From DASPKS01 sp035628035 (GTDB taxonomy: Bacteria > Bacteroidota > Rhodothermia > Rhodothermales > Rubricoccaceae): a DNA stretch of 12,128 bases. Position 1 is the first letter of the stretch; every line of letters begins with the position of its first letter. Of this stretch, positions 1 through 7,359 are shown piece by piece. The stretch spans positions 1 to 12,128 of the forward strand of contig DASPKS010000010.1 of the NCBI GenBank assembly GCA_035628035.1. The letters run 5' to 3'. A model generated the notes under the pieces. It was given only the letters and a program-made list of their open reading frames with translations. It had not been told where the DNA came from and did not search any database. The translations under genes and the position numbers were made by a program.

Positions 1-1661
1 ATCCACTCGTCCATCCCCTCGTCCACCCCGCCGTCCTCGTCGTTGTCCACCCCGTCGGCGTAGCACCGGCCGAGGTCGTCCTGGCGCACGTCGTAGAGGA
101 TGACGTCGGTGTCGGGGACGTTGAAGCGGAAGTAGGGCGCGTCGGCGGCGGCCTGGTCGATCATCGCCTGCGTGACGGTGGGACTGCCGGGCTCCCAGAG
201 GTAGTCGAACGGGGCCGCGCCGGCGCAGTCGTTGTCGTTGTCGATGCCGTCGCTGAACCGCAGCCCCACGTCCTCGCTCCGCACCTGGAGGAGGTGGACG
301 GGCTGGCCCTGGTACGGCTGCGGGACGGCCGGCCAGCGGTTCCACGCGTCGCCGGCCGCCTCCGTCACCATCGCGGCCGTCACGACGGGGCTCCCCTCCT
401 CGCCGTCGTTGTCGTTGTCGATGCGGTCGGCCATTCCGACGCCAACTTGGTCGCCGAAGACCGCGTAGGTCGAGTCCTCGTCGACGAGGCCGTTCCCGTT
501 GTTGTCGATGCCGTCGTAGCGGAGGCGGGCGCCGGCGTCGCCGGGCTGGTCGCCCTCGCCGACGATGTAGTTGAGGGCGATGACGGGGCCGCCCGGCTCC
601 CCCGTCGTCATCCCGAACTCGTTGAACTCGCCGGCGACGTCGGCCGTCGAGCCATCGCCGTCATTGTCGATGCGGTCGGTGGCATTCCCGGGGCTCTCGA
701 GGAAGAACGCGACGGCCGCGCCGACGGGGGTGTTCGACTCGAGGAACGCAACGTTCCCGACCCCGTCGCGGTCGGTCATGAACGCCGTGTCGAGGAGGAG
801 GTCGAAGAACGGGCGGTCGTCGCTGTTGTCGCCGTCGCCGCCAACGAGGTCGGCCAGCCACAGCGTGACGCCGACGGAGGAGAGGTCCTCGGTGCCGTCG
901 TTCTTGACGGCGTGGAGGATGAAGACGGCATCCTGGATGAGGATCTGGCTCCACGCCATCACACGGGTGTCGACGAGGAGGCCGAGCCCGCGCCGTGAGA
1001 GGTCCGTCGTGTCGGGGTAGTACGAGTTCCCGGGGCGGGCGTACTCGTCGTCGCCCATCTTGTAGTAGATCTCGAGGTCGGCGTTGAAGACGTTCTTCCC
1101 GAAGTACCCGCTCCACGAGCCGGCCCAGCCCGGGTCGTTCTCGTCCTCCTCCTTGTCGGGCCAGAAGGGCGGCCACGTCTCCGGGCGGTCGCTCCGGGCC
1201 ACGCCGAGGTCCTCGTCGGCGGGGTTGACGTACCCCCCGATGGGGGCGAACGTCCACGCCTCGTTGGGATTGGCCTGGTTCGTGCGGTAGTTCGGGACGT
1301 CGACGATGTACTCGCGGTCGCCATCGCGGCCCTGCACCTCAGCCCCGGCGAAGAGCGCCGTCAACGCGATGTAGTGCTGGCGCGTGTTCTTCGGCCACTC
1401 GAAGGGGACCTCCCCGGGGACGGCCGCCGTGCGCCCGTTCTGGCCGAAGTTGAAGACCGTCGCGCGGACGCGGTTGCCGTCGATGTCGGTCTGGCGGCGC
1501 TCGAAGAGGTTGACGCGCTCGTCGGAGGGGACGTGGTCGCGGTCGATGGTCCCCTGGGCGGCGGCCAGCGGCGCGGCGAGCCCGGCGAGAACCCCGAAGG
1601 GCAGCGCGAAGCGAAGGCAGGCGAGGAAGGGACGGGGCATCGGGGTGAGGCGGGCGCGCAT
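1..1661 (-). CDS. Secreted protein with acidic DGIDND-type repeats, 3' end off the window
   Basis: The frame is open from the ATG at 1661 to the window edge: 553 residues with no stop, so the C-terminus is missing. Residues about 11-36 form a signal peptide (basic start, a hydrophobic stretch around LRFALPFGVLAGLAAPLAAA, then Q), so the product is exported. The N-terminal half is rich in aromatic and acidic residues (EWPKNT, FWPDKEEDENDP, RRGLGLLVD). The second half carries five acidic repeats at residues 329-341, 383-396, 412-424, 471-481 and 536-548, of the form D-(R/G)-(I/V)-D-N-(D/N)-x-(D/N), resembling the calcium-binding loops of thrombospondin-type-3 or MopE-like proteins. From memory of similar genomes, proteins of this build occur beside TonB-dependent receptors in marine Bacteroidota and relatives, often with a type IX secretion sorting tail; that tail would lie off the window. 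It starts 17 nt after the receptor's stop codon, so it is probably the last known member of that operon. An alternative ATG at 1640 would also keep the signal peptide; neither has a Shine-Dalgarno site. The function is unknown. Confidence 0.85.
   Translation of the reverse strand, partial: MRARLTPMPRPFLACLRFALPFGVLAGLAAPLAAAQGTIDRDHVPSDERVNLFERRQTDIDGNRVRATVFNFGQNGRTAAVPGEVPFEWPKNTRQHYIALTALFAGAEVQGRDGDREYIVDVPNYRTNQANPNEAWTFAPIGGYVNPADEDLGVARSDRPETWPPFWPDKEEDENDPGWAGSWSGYFGKNVFNADLEIYYKMGDDEYARPGNSYYPDTTDLSRRGLGLLVDTRVMAWSQILIQDAVFILHAVKNDGTEDLSSVGVTLWLADLVGGDGDNSDDRPFFDLLLDTAFMTDRDGVGNVAFLESNTPVGAAVAFFLESPGNATDRIDNDGDGSTADVAGEFNEFGMTTGEPGGPVIALNYIVGEGDQPGDAGARLRYDGIDNNGNGLVDEDSTYAVFGDQVGVGMADRIDNDNDGEEGSPVVTAAMVTEAAGDAWNRWPAVPQPYQGQPVHLLQVRSEDVGLRFSDGIDNDNDCAGAAPFDYLWEPGSPTVTQAMIDQAAADAPYFRFNVPDTDVILYDVRQDDLGRCYADGVDNDEDGGVDEGMDEW
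1586..1618. repeat. Signal-peptide-coding near-repeat, copy 1
   Basis: A 33-nt stretch coding the hydrophobic core of the secreted protein's signal peptide (around LRFALPFGVL). It matches 4480-4512, in the same reading frame of the receptor gene, with only three mismatches, all transitions. Confidence 0.7.
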
Positions 1662-1678
1662 GGCCGGAAGCGGACCGG

Positions 1679-4543
1679 TCAGAAGCTGACCTGGAGGCCG
1701 AGCTGGACGCGGCGCGGCTCGGCGTAGAAGTCGGGGCGGAAGTAGTACCCGGCGTCGATGGTCTCACGGGCCGGGATGTCGAGCGTCACGTCGGGCTGGC
1801 CGGTGTCGCCGAACACGTTGACGGCGTTGCGGGTGTCGAGGAGGTTGTAGACCTGGAGGTACACGCGGGGCGTGAATCGGCCGACGGGGAAGTCGCGGTA
1901 GGCGTAGAGGTCGGCCTGGAACGTGGACGGCCGGCGGTCCGAGTTGGTGGGGACGGCCGGGGGGATCCCGATGACCTCGCCGCGCCCGCGGACGGGGGTG
2001 TAGGGGTACCCGGCGCCGAGGCGGACGAGCGTGGAGGCGCCCCACGTGCGCCCGCCCACGAACACGCTCGCGTTGAAGGTGTGGCGCTGGTCCCAGTTGA
2101 GCGGGATCACCCGGAGCCGCGGGGCGTCGCCGCCGGTCTGCGCGGCGATGGCCTCCTCGGGCGAGGAGTTCGAGCCCTCGGCGATCTGGAACGTGTAGTC
2201 GGCGTCGAACGAGAACCGCCCGTTGAACCGCTTCTCGAAGGCGACCGTGATGCCGCGGACGTTCGAGAAGTCGAGGTTGGTGTAGACGAGGTAGGCCACG
2301 CCGGGGAGCGTCGCCTCGATGGGCGGGCTCACCGAGACCCAGTCGCGGACGTCGCGGTAGAACCCCGTCACGTCGAGGAGGAAGTCGCGCCCGAACCCCT
2401 GCTGGAGCCCGATCTCGTACATCACCGTCCGCTGCGGCTCGATGTCGGCGAACCCGTAGGGGCCGTAGGTGCCCGACGAGGTGCCGATGCGGTAGCCGGG
2501 GTTGTTGAAGAGGTACTCGAAGGTGGGGATCTGGAGGAAGTGCCCGTACGAGAAGTGGATGACGCCGCTGCTCGTGATGGGGTAGGCCACCCCGAGGCGG
2601 GGCGAGATCTGCACCTTCGGCTCGGCGTCGGTGTACCAGTAGGCGAGCCGCTCCTCCAGCGTAGTCCGGTTGTCGTCGCGCTCCTCGTCGGCGTCGATCT
2701 GGCCGTTCCCGTTGAGGTCGTGGTACCGGTTGATGAGCCGCTGCGGGTTGAAGACGTTCGGGTCAGAGGGGTCGGCGGGGATCTGCCCGCTCGAGTCGAA
2801 GTAGTCGACGCGGAGGCCCGCGTTGACGATGAACGCCTCGTACTCCATCTTGTCCTGGACGTAGGCGCTGAGCGTAAAGGGGCGGACGTCGTCGAGGCGC
2901 TGGAACTCGTTGGTGTTCTGGCCGGGGACCATCAGCCCGTCCGGGCTCGTGCGCGAGCTGTCCTGGATGAGGGAGTAGCTCTCGAGGAAGAGCTCGTCCA
3001 CGCGGGCCTCGACGCCCGTCTTGAGGAGGTGCTCTTCGAGGACCTGCCAGGTGAAGTCGGTCTTGAAGGTGTAGGCCGTGGTGGTGCGGTGGAACCGCCC
3101 GAGGTCGACGCCGCCGCGGAGGAACCGCCCGGTTCCGGTGGGGATGCGCTCGATGACGCCCGGCGCCACCTCCAGCGAGTCGGGCGTGTTGATGAGGAAG
3201 TCGTTGTAGCGGGGGTCGAGGGGGTCCTCGAAGGCGTACGACCGGAAGTCCTTGTAGAACGTGGTGAGGTTCGCCGTGTAGAAGGCCGTCGAGGAGAGGT
3301 TGTGCTGGAACTGGAGGTTCACGTTGACCCCCCGGTCGTAGTAGGTCGGGAGCCCCTCGGGGTTCTGGCGGAAGCCGAGGTAGTTGGTGAGGTTCGTCCC
3401 GGTGGCGTAGGAGCCGAGCCCGGTGAGCGAGAGCCGCATCGCGCGGTTGAGCTGGAACTTCAGCGTGGCCTGCCCGCTGAACTTCTCGTAGTCGTTCATC
3501 GGAACGAGCGCGGAGTCGCCCCGCGTGCCGTCGGGGTTGAACACGCGGGCGCCGTAGAGCCACCCGTCGTTGCGGAAGTAGCGGCCGAGCGCGAAGAAGC
3601 CGAGGCGGCTGCCGAGGATGGGCCCCGAGAGCGAGCCCTGGAGGTTGGAGTACTGCGCGGGGTCGAGATCGAGGTAGGAGTAGGGGTCCACCCCGTAGTA
3701 GGTGAACTCGTTGCGGACGGGGTAGTCGTCCGGGTTGGCCGAGCGGAGCGCGTCGGCGCCGCCGTCGCCGGTGACGACGTAGGTGCCGGAGAACGCCTCG
3801 AACGAGCCCTCGAAGGTGTCGCCGGGGTCCTTCGTGACGACGTTGATGATCCCGCTCATGGCCTGGCCGTACTCCGCGTTGTAGGTGCCGGCGATGACCT
3901 GGAGCTCCTCGATCCCATCGTTCTCGATCACGACGGCCTGGCTCCCGTCGTAGGAGTCGGTCACGCGGACGCCGTCGATGAAGTAGGCGACTTCCTTCGA
4001 GCGCCCCCCGCGGATGTGGATGCCGCCCCCGGAGGTGGTCACGCCGGCCTGCGCCGTGAGCACGTCGCCGAGCTCCTGCACGGGGAGGCTCTCGATCTGC
4101 TCGCTCGTCACGCGGAACTCGGCGCTCGTGAGGTCCGGCCGGACGAGCTCCGCGTCGGCCTGCACGATGACCTCCTCGCCCTGGATGTCCTCCTCGCCGA
4201 GGCGGAAGTCCACCTCCGTCGTGAGGTCCACGCTCACGCGGACGTTCTCAGTGCGCTGGGTGGCATAGCCGACGTAGGAGGCCACCACCGTGTACGTCCC
4301 CGGTCGGATGCCGATGATCGTGTACTCCCCGTCGATGTCCGTCGCTGCGCCGACCGTGGTCCCTTCGACGACGATGTTCACGCCGGGGAGGGTCTCCCCC
4401 GTCGCCGCGTCGGTGACGCGGCCGGTGATCTTCCCGGTCGTCTGCGCGAGCGCGGCGGGGGCGAGCACGAGCGCTCCGACGAAAACCCCGAGGGGCAACG
4501 CGAAGCGAAGGCGAAGGGCGCGGAGCGAAGCGGAGGGGCGCAT
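1679..4543 (-). CDS. TonB-dependent outer-membrane receptor with carboxypeptidase-regulatory-like N-terminal domain
   Basis: The 954-residue protein should sit in the outer membrane and import a ligand using TonB/ExbBD energy. A signal peptide covers residues 1-33 and ends in AALA before Q34. Residues about 36-115 form a carboxypeptidase-regulatory-like beta-sandwich (GKITGRVTDAATGETLPGVN, DIDGEYTI, GTYTVVASYVGY). A TonB-box-like EEVIVQAD lies at 123-130. The plug domain spans about 140-238 (IHIRGGRSKEVAYFIDGV, YNAEYGQAMSGIINVVTK). The rest is a beta-barrel rich in aromatic residues, ending in the terminal phenylalanine typical of outer-membrane barrels (QLGLQVSF). A canonical EF-hand-like loop lies at residues 609-620. 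I chose ATG 4543 because it directly precedes the signal peptide; the frame stays open much further upstream, but that part overlaps the preceding gene and encodes only shadow sequence. It begins 26 nt after the parvulin gene's stop. No SusD-like partner is visible, so it resembles stand-alone, Oar-like receptors more than a SusCD glycan pair. The substrate cannot be read from the sequence. Confidence 0.95.
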   Translation of the reverse strand: MRPSASLRALRLRFALPLGVFVGALVLAPAALAQTTGKITGRVTDAATGETLPGVNIVVEGTTVGAATDIDGEYTIIGIRPGTYTVVASYVGYATQRTENVRVSVDLTTEVDFRLGEEDIQGEEVIVQADAELVRPDLTSAEFRVTSEQIESLPVQELGDVLTAQAGVTTSGGGIHIRGGRSKEVAYFIDGVRVTDSYDGSQAVVIENDGIEELQVIAGTYNAEYGQAMSGIINVVTKDPGDTFEGSFEAFSGTYVVTGDGGADALRSANPDDYPVRNEFTYYGVDPYSYLDLDPAQYSNLQGSLSGPILGSRLGFFALGRYFRNDGWLYGARVFNPDGTRGDSALVPMNDYEKFSGQATLKFQLNRAMRLSLTGLGSYATGTNLTNYLGFRQNPEGLPTYYDRGVNVNLQFQHNLSSTAFYTANLTTFYKDFRSYAFEDPLDPRYNDFLINTPDSLEVAPGVIERIPTGTGRFLRGGVDLGRFHRTTTAYTFKTDFTWQVLEEHLLKTGVEARVDELFLESYSLIQDSSRTSPDGLMVPGQNTNEFQRLDDVRPFTLSAYVQDKMEYEAFIVNAGLRVDYFDSSGQIPADPSDPNVFNPQRLINRYHDLNGNGQIDADEERDDNRTTLEERLAYWYTDAEPKVQISPRLGVAYPITSSGVIHFSYGHFLQIPTFEYLFNNPGYRIGTSSGTYGPYGFADIEPQRTVMYEIGLQQGFGRDFLLDVTGFYRDVRDWVSVSPPIEATLPGVAYLVYTNLDFSNVRGITVAFEKRFNGRFSFDADYTFQIAEGSNSSPEEAIAAQTGGDAPRLRVIPLNWDQRHTFNASVFVGGRTWGASTLVRLGAGYPYTPVRGRGEVIGIPPAVPTNSDRRPSTFQADLYAYRDFPVGRFTPRVYLQVYNLLDTRNAVNVFGDTGQPDVTLDIPARETIDAGYYFRPDFYAEPRRVQLGLQVSF
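2684..2719 (-). other. EF-hand-like calcium-binding loop inside the receptor barrel
   Basis: These codons encode receptor residues 609-620, DLNGNGQIDADE. The pattern fits the 12-residue EF-hand loop: D1, N3, N5, G6, I8, D9 and E12. It lies in a predicted extracellular loop of the TonB-dependent receptor, followed by more acidic residues, so it may bind Ca2+ and stabilise the loop or contact a partner. The position is seen directly; metal binding is inferred. Confidence 0.7.
4480..4512. repeat. Signal-peptide-coding near-repeat, copy 2
   Basis: Partner of 1586-1618: 30 of 33 bases identical, coding the receptor's signal-peptide core (around LRFALPLGVF). The similarity does not continue into the mature proteins, which are unrelated. 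Confidence 0.7.
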
Positions 4544-4569
4544 GGACGCGGCGGTAGCGAGAGCGGGAG

Positions 4570-6273
4570 TCAGGAGATCAGGCGGACCCGGCGGACGGCC
4601 TCGGGCCGGACCTCCACGCGGTAGCGGCTGCGCAGCCGGCCGACGTGCTCGGCCAGGCGCGCCTGGGCGTAGGTGAGGTCGAGGTCCTCGGCCACCTGGT
4701 CGCGGGCCTCGGCGAACGTCATGGGGCGGGGGTCCTGGGTGTTGCCCCGGAGCAGAACGACGTAGCGGCCGGCCACCTCCAGGGGCCCGACCACCGCGCC
4801 GGGGCGCGCGGCGAAGACCGGCTCGGCGAGCATCCCGAGCGCAGCGCGGTCCACGTAGCCGAGGTCGCCGCCGGCGGCGGCGCTGCCGGGCCGGAGCGAG
4901 CGGGCGCGGGCAAGGGCGGCGAAAGCGGAGCTTCTCGAAGAGAAGTCGGCCCCGGCCTCGACCTGCGCCTTGAGCGCCGCCGCCTCGGCGCGCGTGGCGA
5001 CGAGGATCTCGTGGACGCGCACGCGCTCGGGCGTGAGGTAGTTGTCGCGGTGGGCCGCGAAGTGGGCGCGGAGGGTGTCCTCGCTCGGCGCGAACCGCTC
5101 GCGGAGGAGGCGCTGGGCCTGGTCGAACACCCACTCGGCGAGAGCCTCGGCGAGGGTCTGTTCGTAGCGCGGGGCGCGCTCGTAGCCGCGCGCCTTCGCG
5201 CGGGCTACCAGCTCCTCGCGCACGACGAGCCCCTCGATGAACTCGCGGAGCGAGGCTTCGTCCTGCACGGCGGCCCGCGCCTCGTCGCCGGCGAGCTGCG
5301 CCTGCGCTTCCACATCGGCGACGGTCCACGTCCGGCGTCCGCCCTGCTGGGAGGTGAACGTGACGAGCGGCGTGCGGTACCACGTCTCCGCCGCGTCGGC
5401 GGCGAGGGTGCCGCCGGCAGCGAGCGCGGCGAGGCGGTCGAGCGCGGCCTCGTGGAAACGCGGCGCCACCTCGTCGCGGACGCGGCGGCTGAACTGGAAG
5501 CGGGCCTCGGTGCGCTGTCGGCGCCGCTCGTAGCGGAGGAGCGGGTCGCGGCGCGTCTGGAATTCGGTCTCGGTCAGGAGCGGGCGCGTCGCGCGGCTTT
5601 CCACGCGGAGGACGCTCCACCCCTGCGCCGTACGGACGGGCTCGGAGATTTGGCCGACGGGCGTGGTGAAGGCCGCCATCTCGAAAGCCGGGTCCATCTC
5701 GTCGTGGCCGAACTCCCCGAGGAAGCCGCCATTGCGGGCGAGCGTCGGGTCGGCGAACACCTCGCGGGCGAGGGCCTCGAACGTCTCGCCGGCGAGGAGG
5801 CGGCGGCGGAGCGCCTGCGCCTCTGCCAGGGAGCCCGCACGGAGGTGCCGCGCTTCGTAGACGGTGTTCGCGCGCAAGAAGAGGTCGCGTAGCTCCTCGT
5901 CCGTCACGCGGAGCGTGTCGAACACCACGCGCTCGACGTAGTAATCGATGAGGAGCTTGCGGCGGACGCGCGCCTCCTCCTCGCGGTACTCGGGGGTCTC
6001 GCGGATGCCGCCGTCCCACGCTTCCTGGATGACGAGCTGGCGGTGGATGAGGCTCTCCAGCACGCGGTCCCGCACCGCCGCGTCACCGCCGGGGAGGCCG
6101 GCGCGGAGGACGAGGCGGGCGTAGGCGTCGGAGAGGGCGGCCGTCGTGATCGGCGTGTCGGCGACGACGGCGGCGACGGTAGGATCGCTGTCACGGCAGC
6201 CGGCCACCGCAACCATCGCGGTTCCAACAAGGATCGCGTGCCGGAGGGTCGCTATGGGGTCGAACCGCCGCAT
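4570..6273 (-). CDS. Parvulin/SurA-like peptidyl-prolyl isomerase lipoprotein
   Basis: The 567-residue product is a predicted periplasmic lipoprotein: a basic start, a hydrophobic segment and a lipobox VAGC with the acylated cysteine at residue 26. The region around 30-135 resembles the SurA N-terminal chaperone domain (VRDRVLESLIHRQLVIQEA). A first parvulin-like domain spans about 140-226 (ARHLRAG, NGGFLGEFG, PVGQISEPV). A helical linker follows, then a second parvulin-like domain at about 418-512 (VHEIL, GGDLGYV, PGAVVGPLEVAGRYVVLL). Parvulins isomerise peptidyl-proline bonds, and SurA-type members chaperone outer-membrane proteins. The C-terminal GYH-type histidine of active parvulins is not seen in either domain (GWSVLRV; GRYVVLL), so a chaperone role may matter more than catalysis. 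The start at 6273 is fixed by the lipoprotein signal and by a TGATG junction with the repressor gene, which suggests coupled translation. The next gene, the receptor, starts 26 nt after its stop and is a natural client. Domain 2 contains a short odd insertion (4921-4941). Confidence 0.9.
   Translation of the reverse strand: MRRFDPIATLRHAILVGTAMVAVAGCRDSDPTVAAVVADTPITTAALSDAYARLVLRAGLPGGDAAVRDRVLESLIHRQLVIQEAWDGGIRETPEYREEEARVRRKLLIDYYVERVVFDTLRVTDEELRDLFLRANTVYEARHLRAGSLAEAQALRRRLLAGETFEALAREVFADPTLARNGGFLGEFGHDEMDPAFEMAAFTTPVGQISEPVRTAQGWSVLRVESRATRPLLTETEFQTRRDPLLRYERRRQRTEARFQFSRRVRDEVAPRFHEAALDRLAALAAGGTLAADAAETWYRTPLVTFTSQQGGRRTWTVADVEAQAQLAGDEARAAVQDEASLREFIEGLVVREELVARAKARGYERAPRYEQTLAEALAEWVFDQAQRLLRERFAPSEDTLRAHFAAHRDNYLTPERVRVHEILVATRAEAAALKAQVEAGADFSSRSSAFAALARARSLRPGSAAAGGDLGYVDRAALGMLAEPVFAARPGAVVGPLEVAGRYVVLLRGNTQDPRPMTFAEARDQVAEDLDLTYAQARLAEHVGRLRSRYRVEVRPEAVRRVRLIS
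4931..4945. repeat. Perfect 6-bp inverted repeat inside the parvulin gene
   Basis: CTTCTC (4931-4936), a 3-nt GAA loop and GAGAAG (4940-4945) form a perfect hairpin within the coding region. It overlaps the codons of a SSRSSAF stretch (residues 445-451) that appears to be inserted after the GADF of the second parvulin domain, where the family normally continues straight into an AALA-type helix. It is too short to assign to a known element. Confidence 0.6.
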
Positions 6274-7319
6274 CAGAAGCGAACGTCCATGCCGTCGGTG
6301 CTGAGGAGCTCGACGGGCGCCCCCGACGAATCGCGTACCACGAGACGGGGGGCAAAGATGGTGTGCGACGGCGGCATGTCGGGGTCGGCCAGCCGCCGGA
6401 GCAGCTTCTCGATGGCCAGCTTGCCCATCTCGTACATCGGCTGGCGCAGCGTGGTCAGCCCCACGTAGGCGCTCGTGGCGATGTCGTCGAACCCGACGAG
6501 GGCGACGTCTTCGGGCACGCGGAGCCCGGCCTCGCGGACGGCGCGCAGGGCGCCGAGGGCGAGCACGTCGGCGGCGGCGAAGACGGCGCGCGGGCGGTCG
6601 GGGCAGGCGAGGAGCCGCTGCATGGCCTGGTAGCCGGCCCACCGGGCGTACCCGTGCTGCACCCGGTCGTCGCTCGCGTGGACGAGGTGCTCGTCCAGCG
6701 GGATACCCGCCTCGCGGAGGGCGTCCTGGTAGCCTGCGTAGCGCTCGGCGGCGGGGACTGATTCTAGGTTCGGCAGGAGCAGCCCGATCCGCTCGTGGCC
6801 GAGCTGGATGAGGTGGCGCGTGGCCTCGCACCCGCCCTTCCGGTTGTCCACGCTCACCGAGTCGAAGTCCGGGTGGAACGAGTCGACGAGGACGACGGGG
6901 CGGCGGGCGGCCTGGAGCCGGGCGGCGCGCTCGTCATCGAGGGGGGTCGAGACGAGGAGGAGGCCGTCGGCGCGGCCGCGCTGGATGGCCCGGGCCAGCG
7001 GGCCGTCCACCTTGTCGAGCGTACGGCTGGCGTAGACGAGGAGGTCGTAAGCGCTCTCGTCGAGGCGGTCCTGCAGCCCCCGGAGGACCTCCATGAAGAA
7101 GTAGGAGGTCATCATCGGCACGACGGCCGAGATGAGCTGGGTGTTCTGGCGAGCCAGGCTCCGCGCGCTCGCGTGGGGCTCGTAGCCGAGCTGCTCGGCC
7201 ACGTCGAACACCCGCCGCCGGGTGTCCTCTGACACCCGGGGGTGGTCGTTGAACACGCGCGAGACGGTGGCGATCGAGACGCGGGCGCGCTCGGCGATAT
7301 CGTAGATGGTGACGGCCAG
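6273..7319 (-). CDS. LacI/GalR-family transcriptional repressor, apparent CTG start
   Basis: Counted from the CTG at 7319 the protein has 348 residues, the usual length for the family. Residues 4-24 form the LacI helix-turn-helix (TIYDIAERARVSIATVSRVF), with the recognition helix SIATVSRV. The minor-groove hinge helix is at about 50-58 (ASARSLARQ). From about residue 62 to the end is a periplasmic-binding-protein-like effector domain (LLLVSTPLDDERAARL, VVLVDSFHPDFDSVSVDN, GHERIGLLLPN, VALVGFDDIATSAYVGLTTL). No ATG, GTG or TTG lies in frame between the upstream TGA (7355-7353) and the helix-turn-helix. The first conventional start, GTG 7256, would cut away the recognition helix. CTG 7319 is therefore the best start (ATC 7307 is another rare option), about 34 nt from the predicted transcription start. 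LacI-type operators flank its promoter, so autoregulation is likely. Its stop overlaps the parvulin start by one base, making it the first gene of an envelope-protein operon. Family assignment is firm; start and effector are uncertain. Confidence 0.9.
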   Translation of the reverse strand: MAVTIYDIAERARVSIATVSRVFNDHPRVSEDTRRRVFDVAEQLGYEPHASARSLARQNTQLISAVVPMMTSYFFMEVLRGLQDRLDESAYDLLVYASRTLDKVDGPLARAIQRGRADGLLLVSTPLDDERAARLQAARRPVVLVDSFHPDFDSVSVDNRKGGCEATRHLIQLGHERIGLLLPNLESVPAAERYAGYQDALREAGIPLDEHLVHASDDRVQHGYARWAGYQAMQRLLACPDRPRAVFAAADVLALGALRAVREAGLRVPEDVALVGFDDIATSAYVGLTTLRQPMYEMGKLAIEKLLRRLADPDMPPSHTIFAPRLVVRDSSGAPVELLSTDGMDVRF

Positions 7320-7329
7320 CGGGGCGGTG

Positions 7330-7355
7330 TGAAAGCGCGGATGGAAGCGCTTTCA
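7330..7355. promoter_or_regulatory. Proximal LacI-type operator: full palindrome plus extra half-site
   Basis: The palindrome TGGAAGCGCTTTCA (7342-7355) has one mismatched pair and fits the LacI/CcpA-type consensus TGNNARCGNWWWCA. An additional half-site TGAAAGCG sits at 7330-7337, in the same orientation as the left arm of the palindrome and 12 bp away; it also pairs perfectly with the right arm CGCTTTCA. The palindrome begins 4 bp after the -10 element of the repressor promoter on the minus strand and covers the expected transcription start, an ideal place for repression. Binding by the adjacent repressor is inferred. Confidence 0.8.
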
Positions 7356-7359
7356 GCCG

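Noticed and set aside
2081..4624. 847-codon open frame on the plus strand
   Set aside because: It lies opposite the receptor gene and is a Val/Asp/Glu/Arg-rich by-product of G/C-ending codons. It has no recognisable domain, while the minus strand encodes a clear receptor.
4544..6019. Long N-terminal extension of the receptor frame
   Set aside because: This part is Pro/Arg/Ala-rich shadow sequence overlapping the parvulin gene. The receptor's signal peptide begins at 4543.
6274..6831. N-terminal extension of the parvulin frame
   Set aside because: It overlaps the repressor's effector domain out of frame. The lipoprotein signal peptide begins at 6273.
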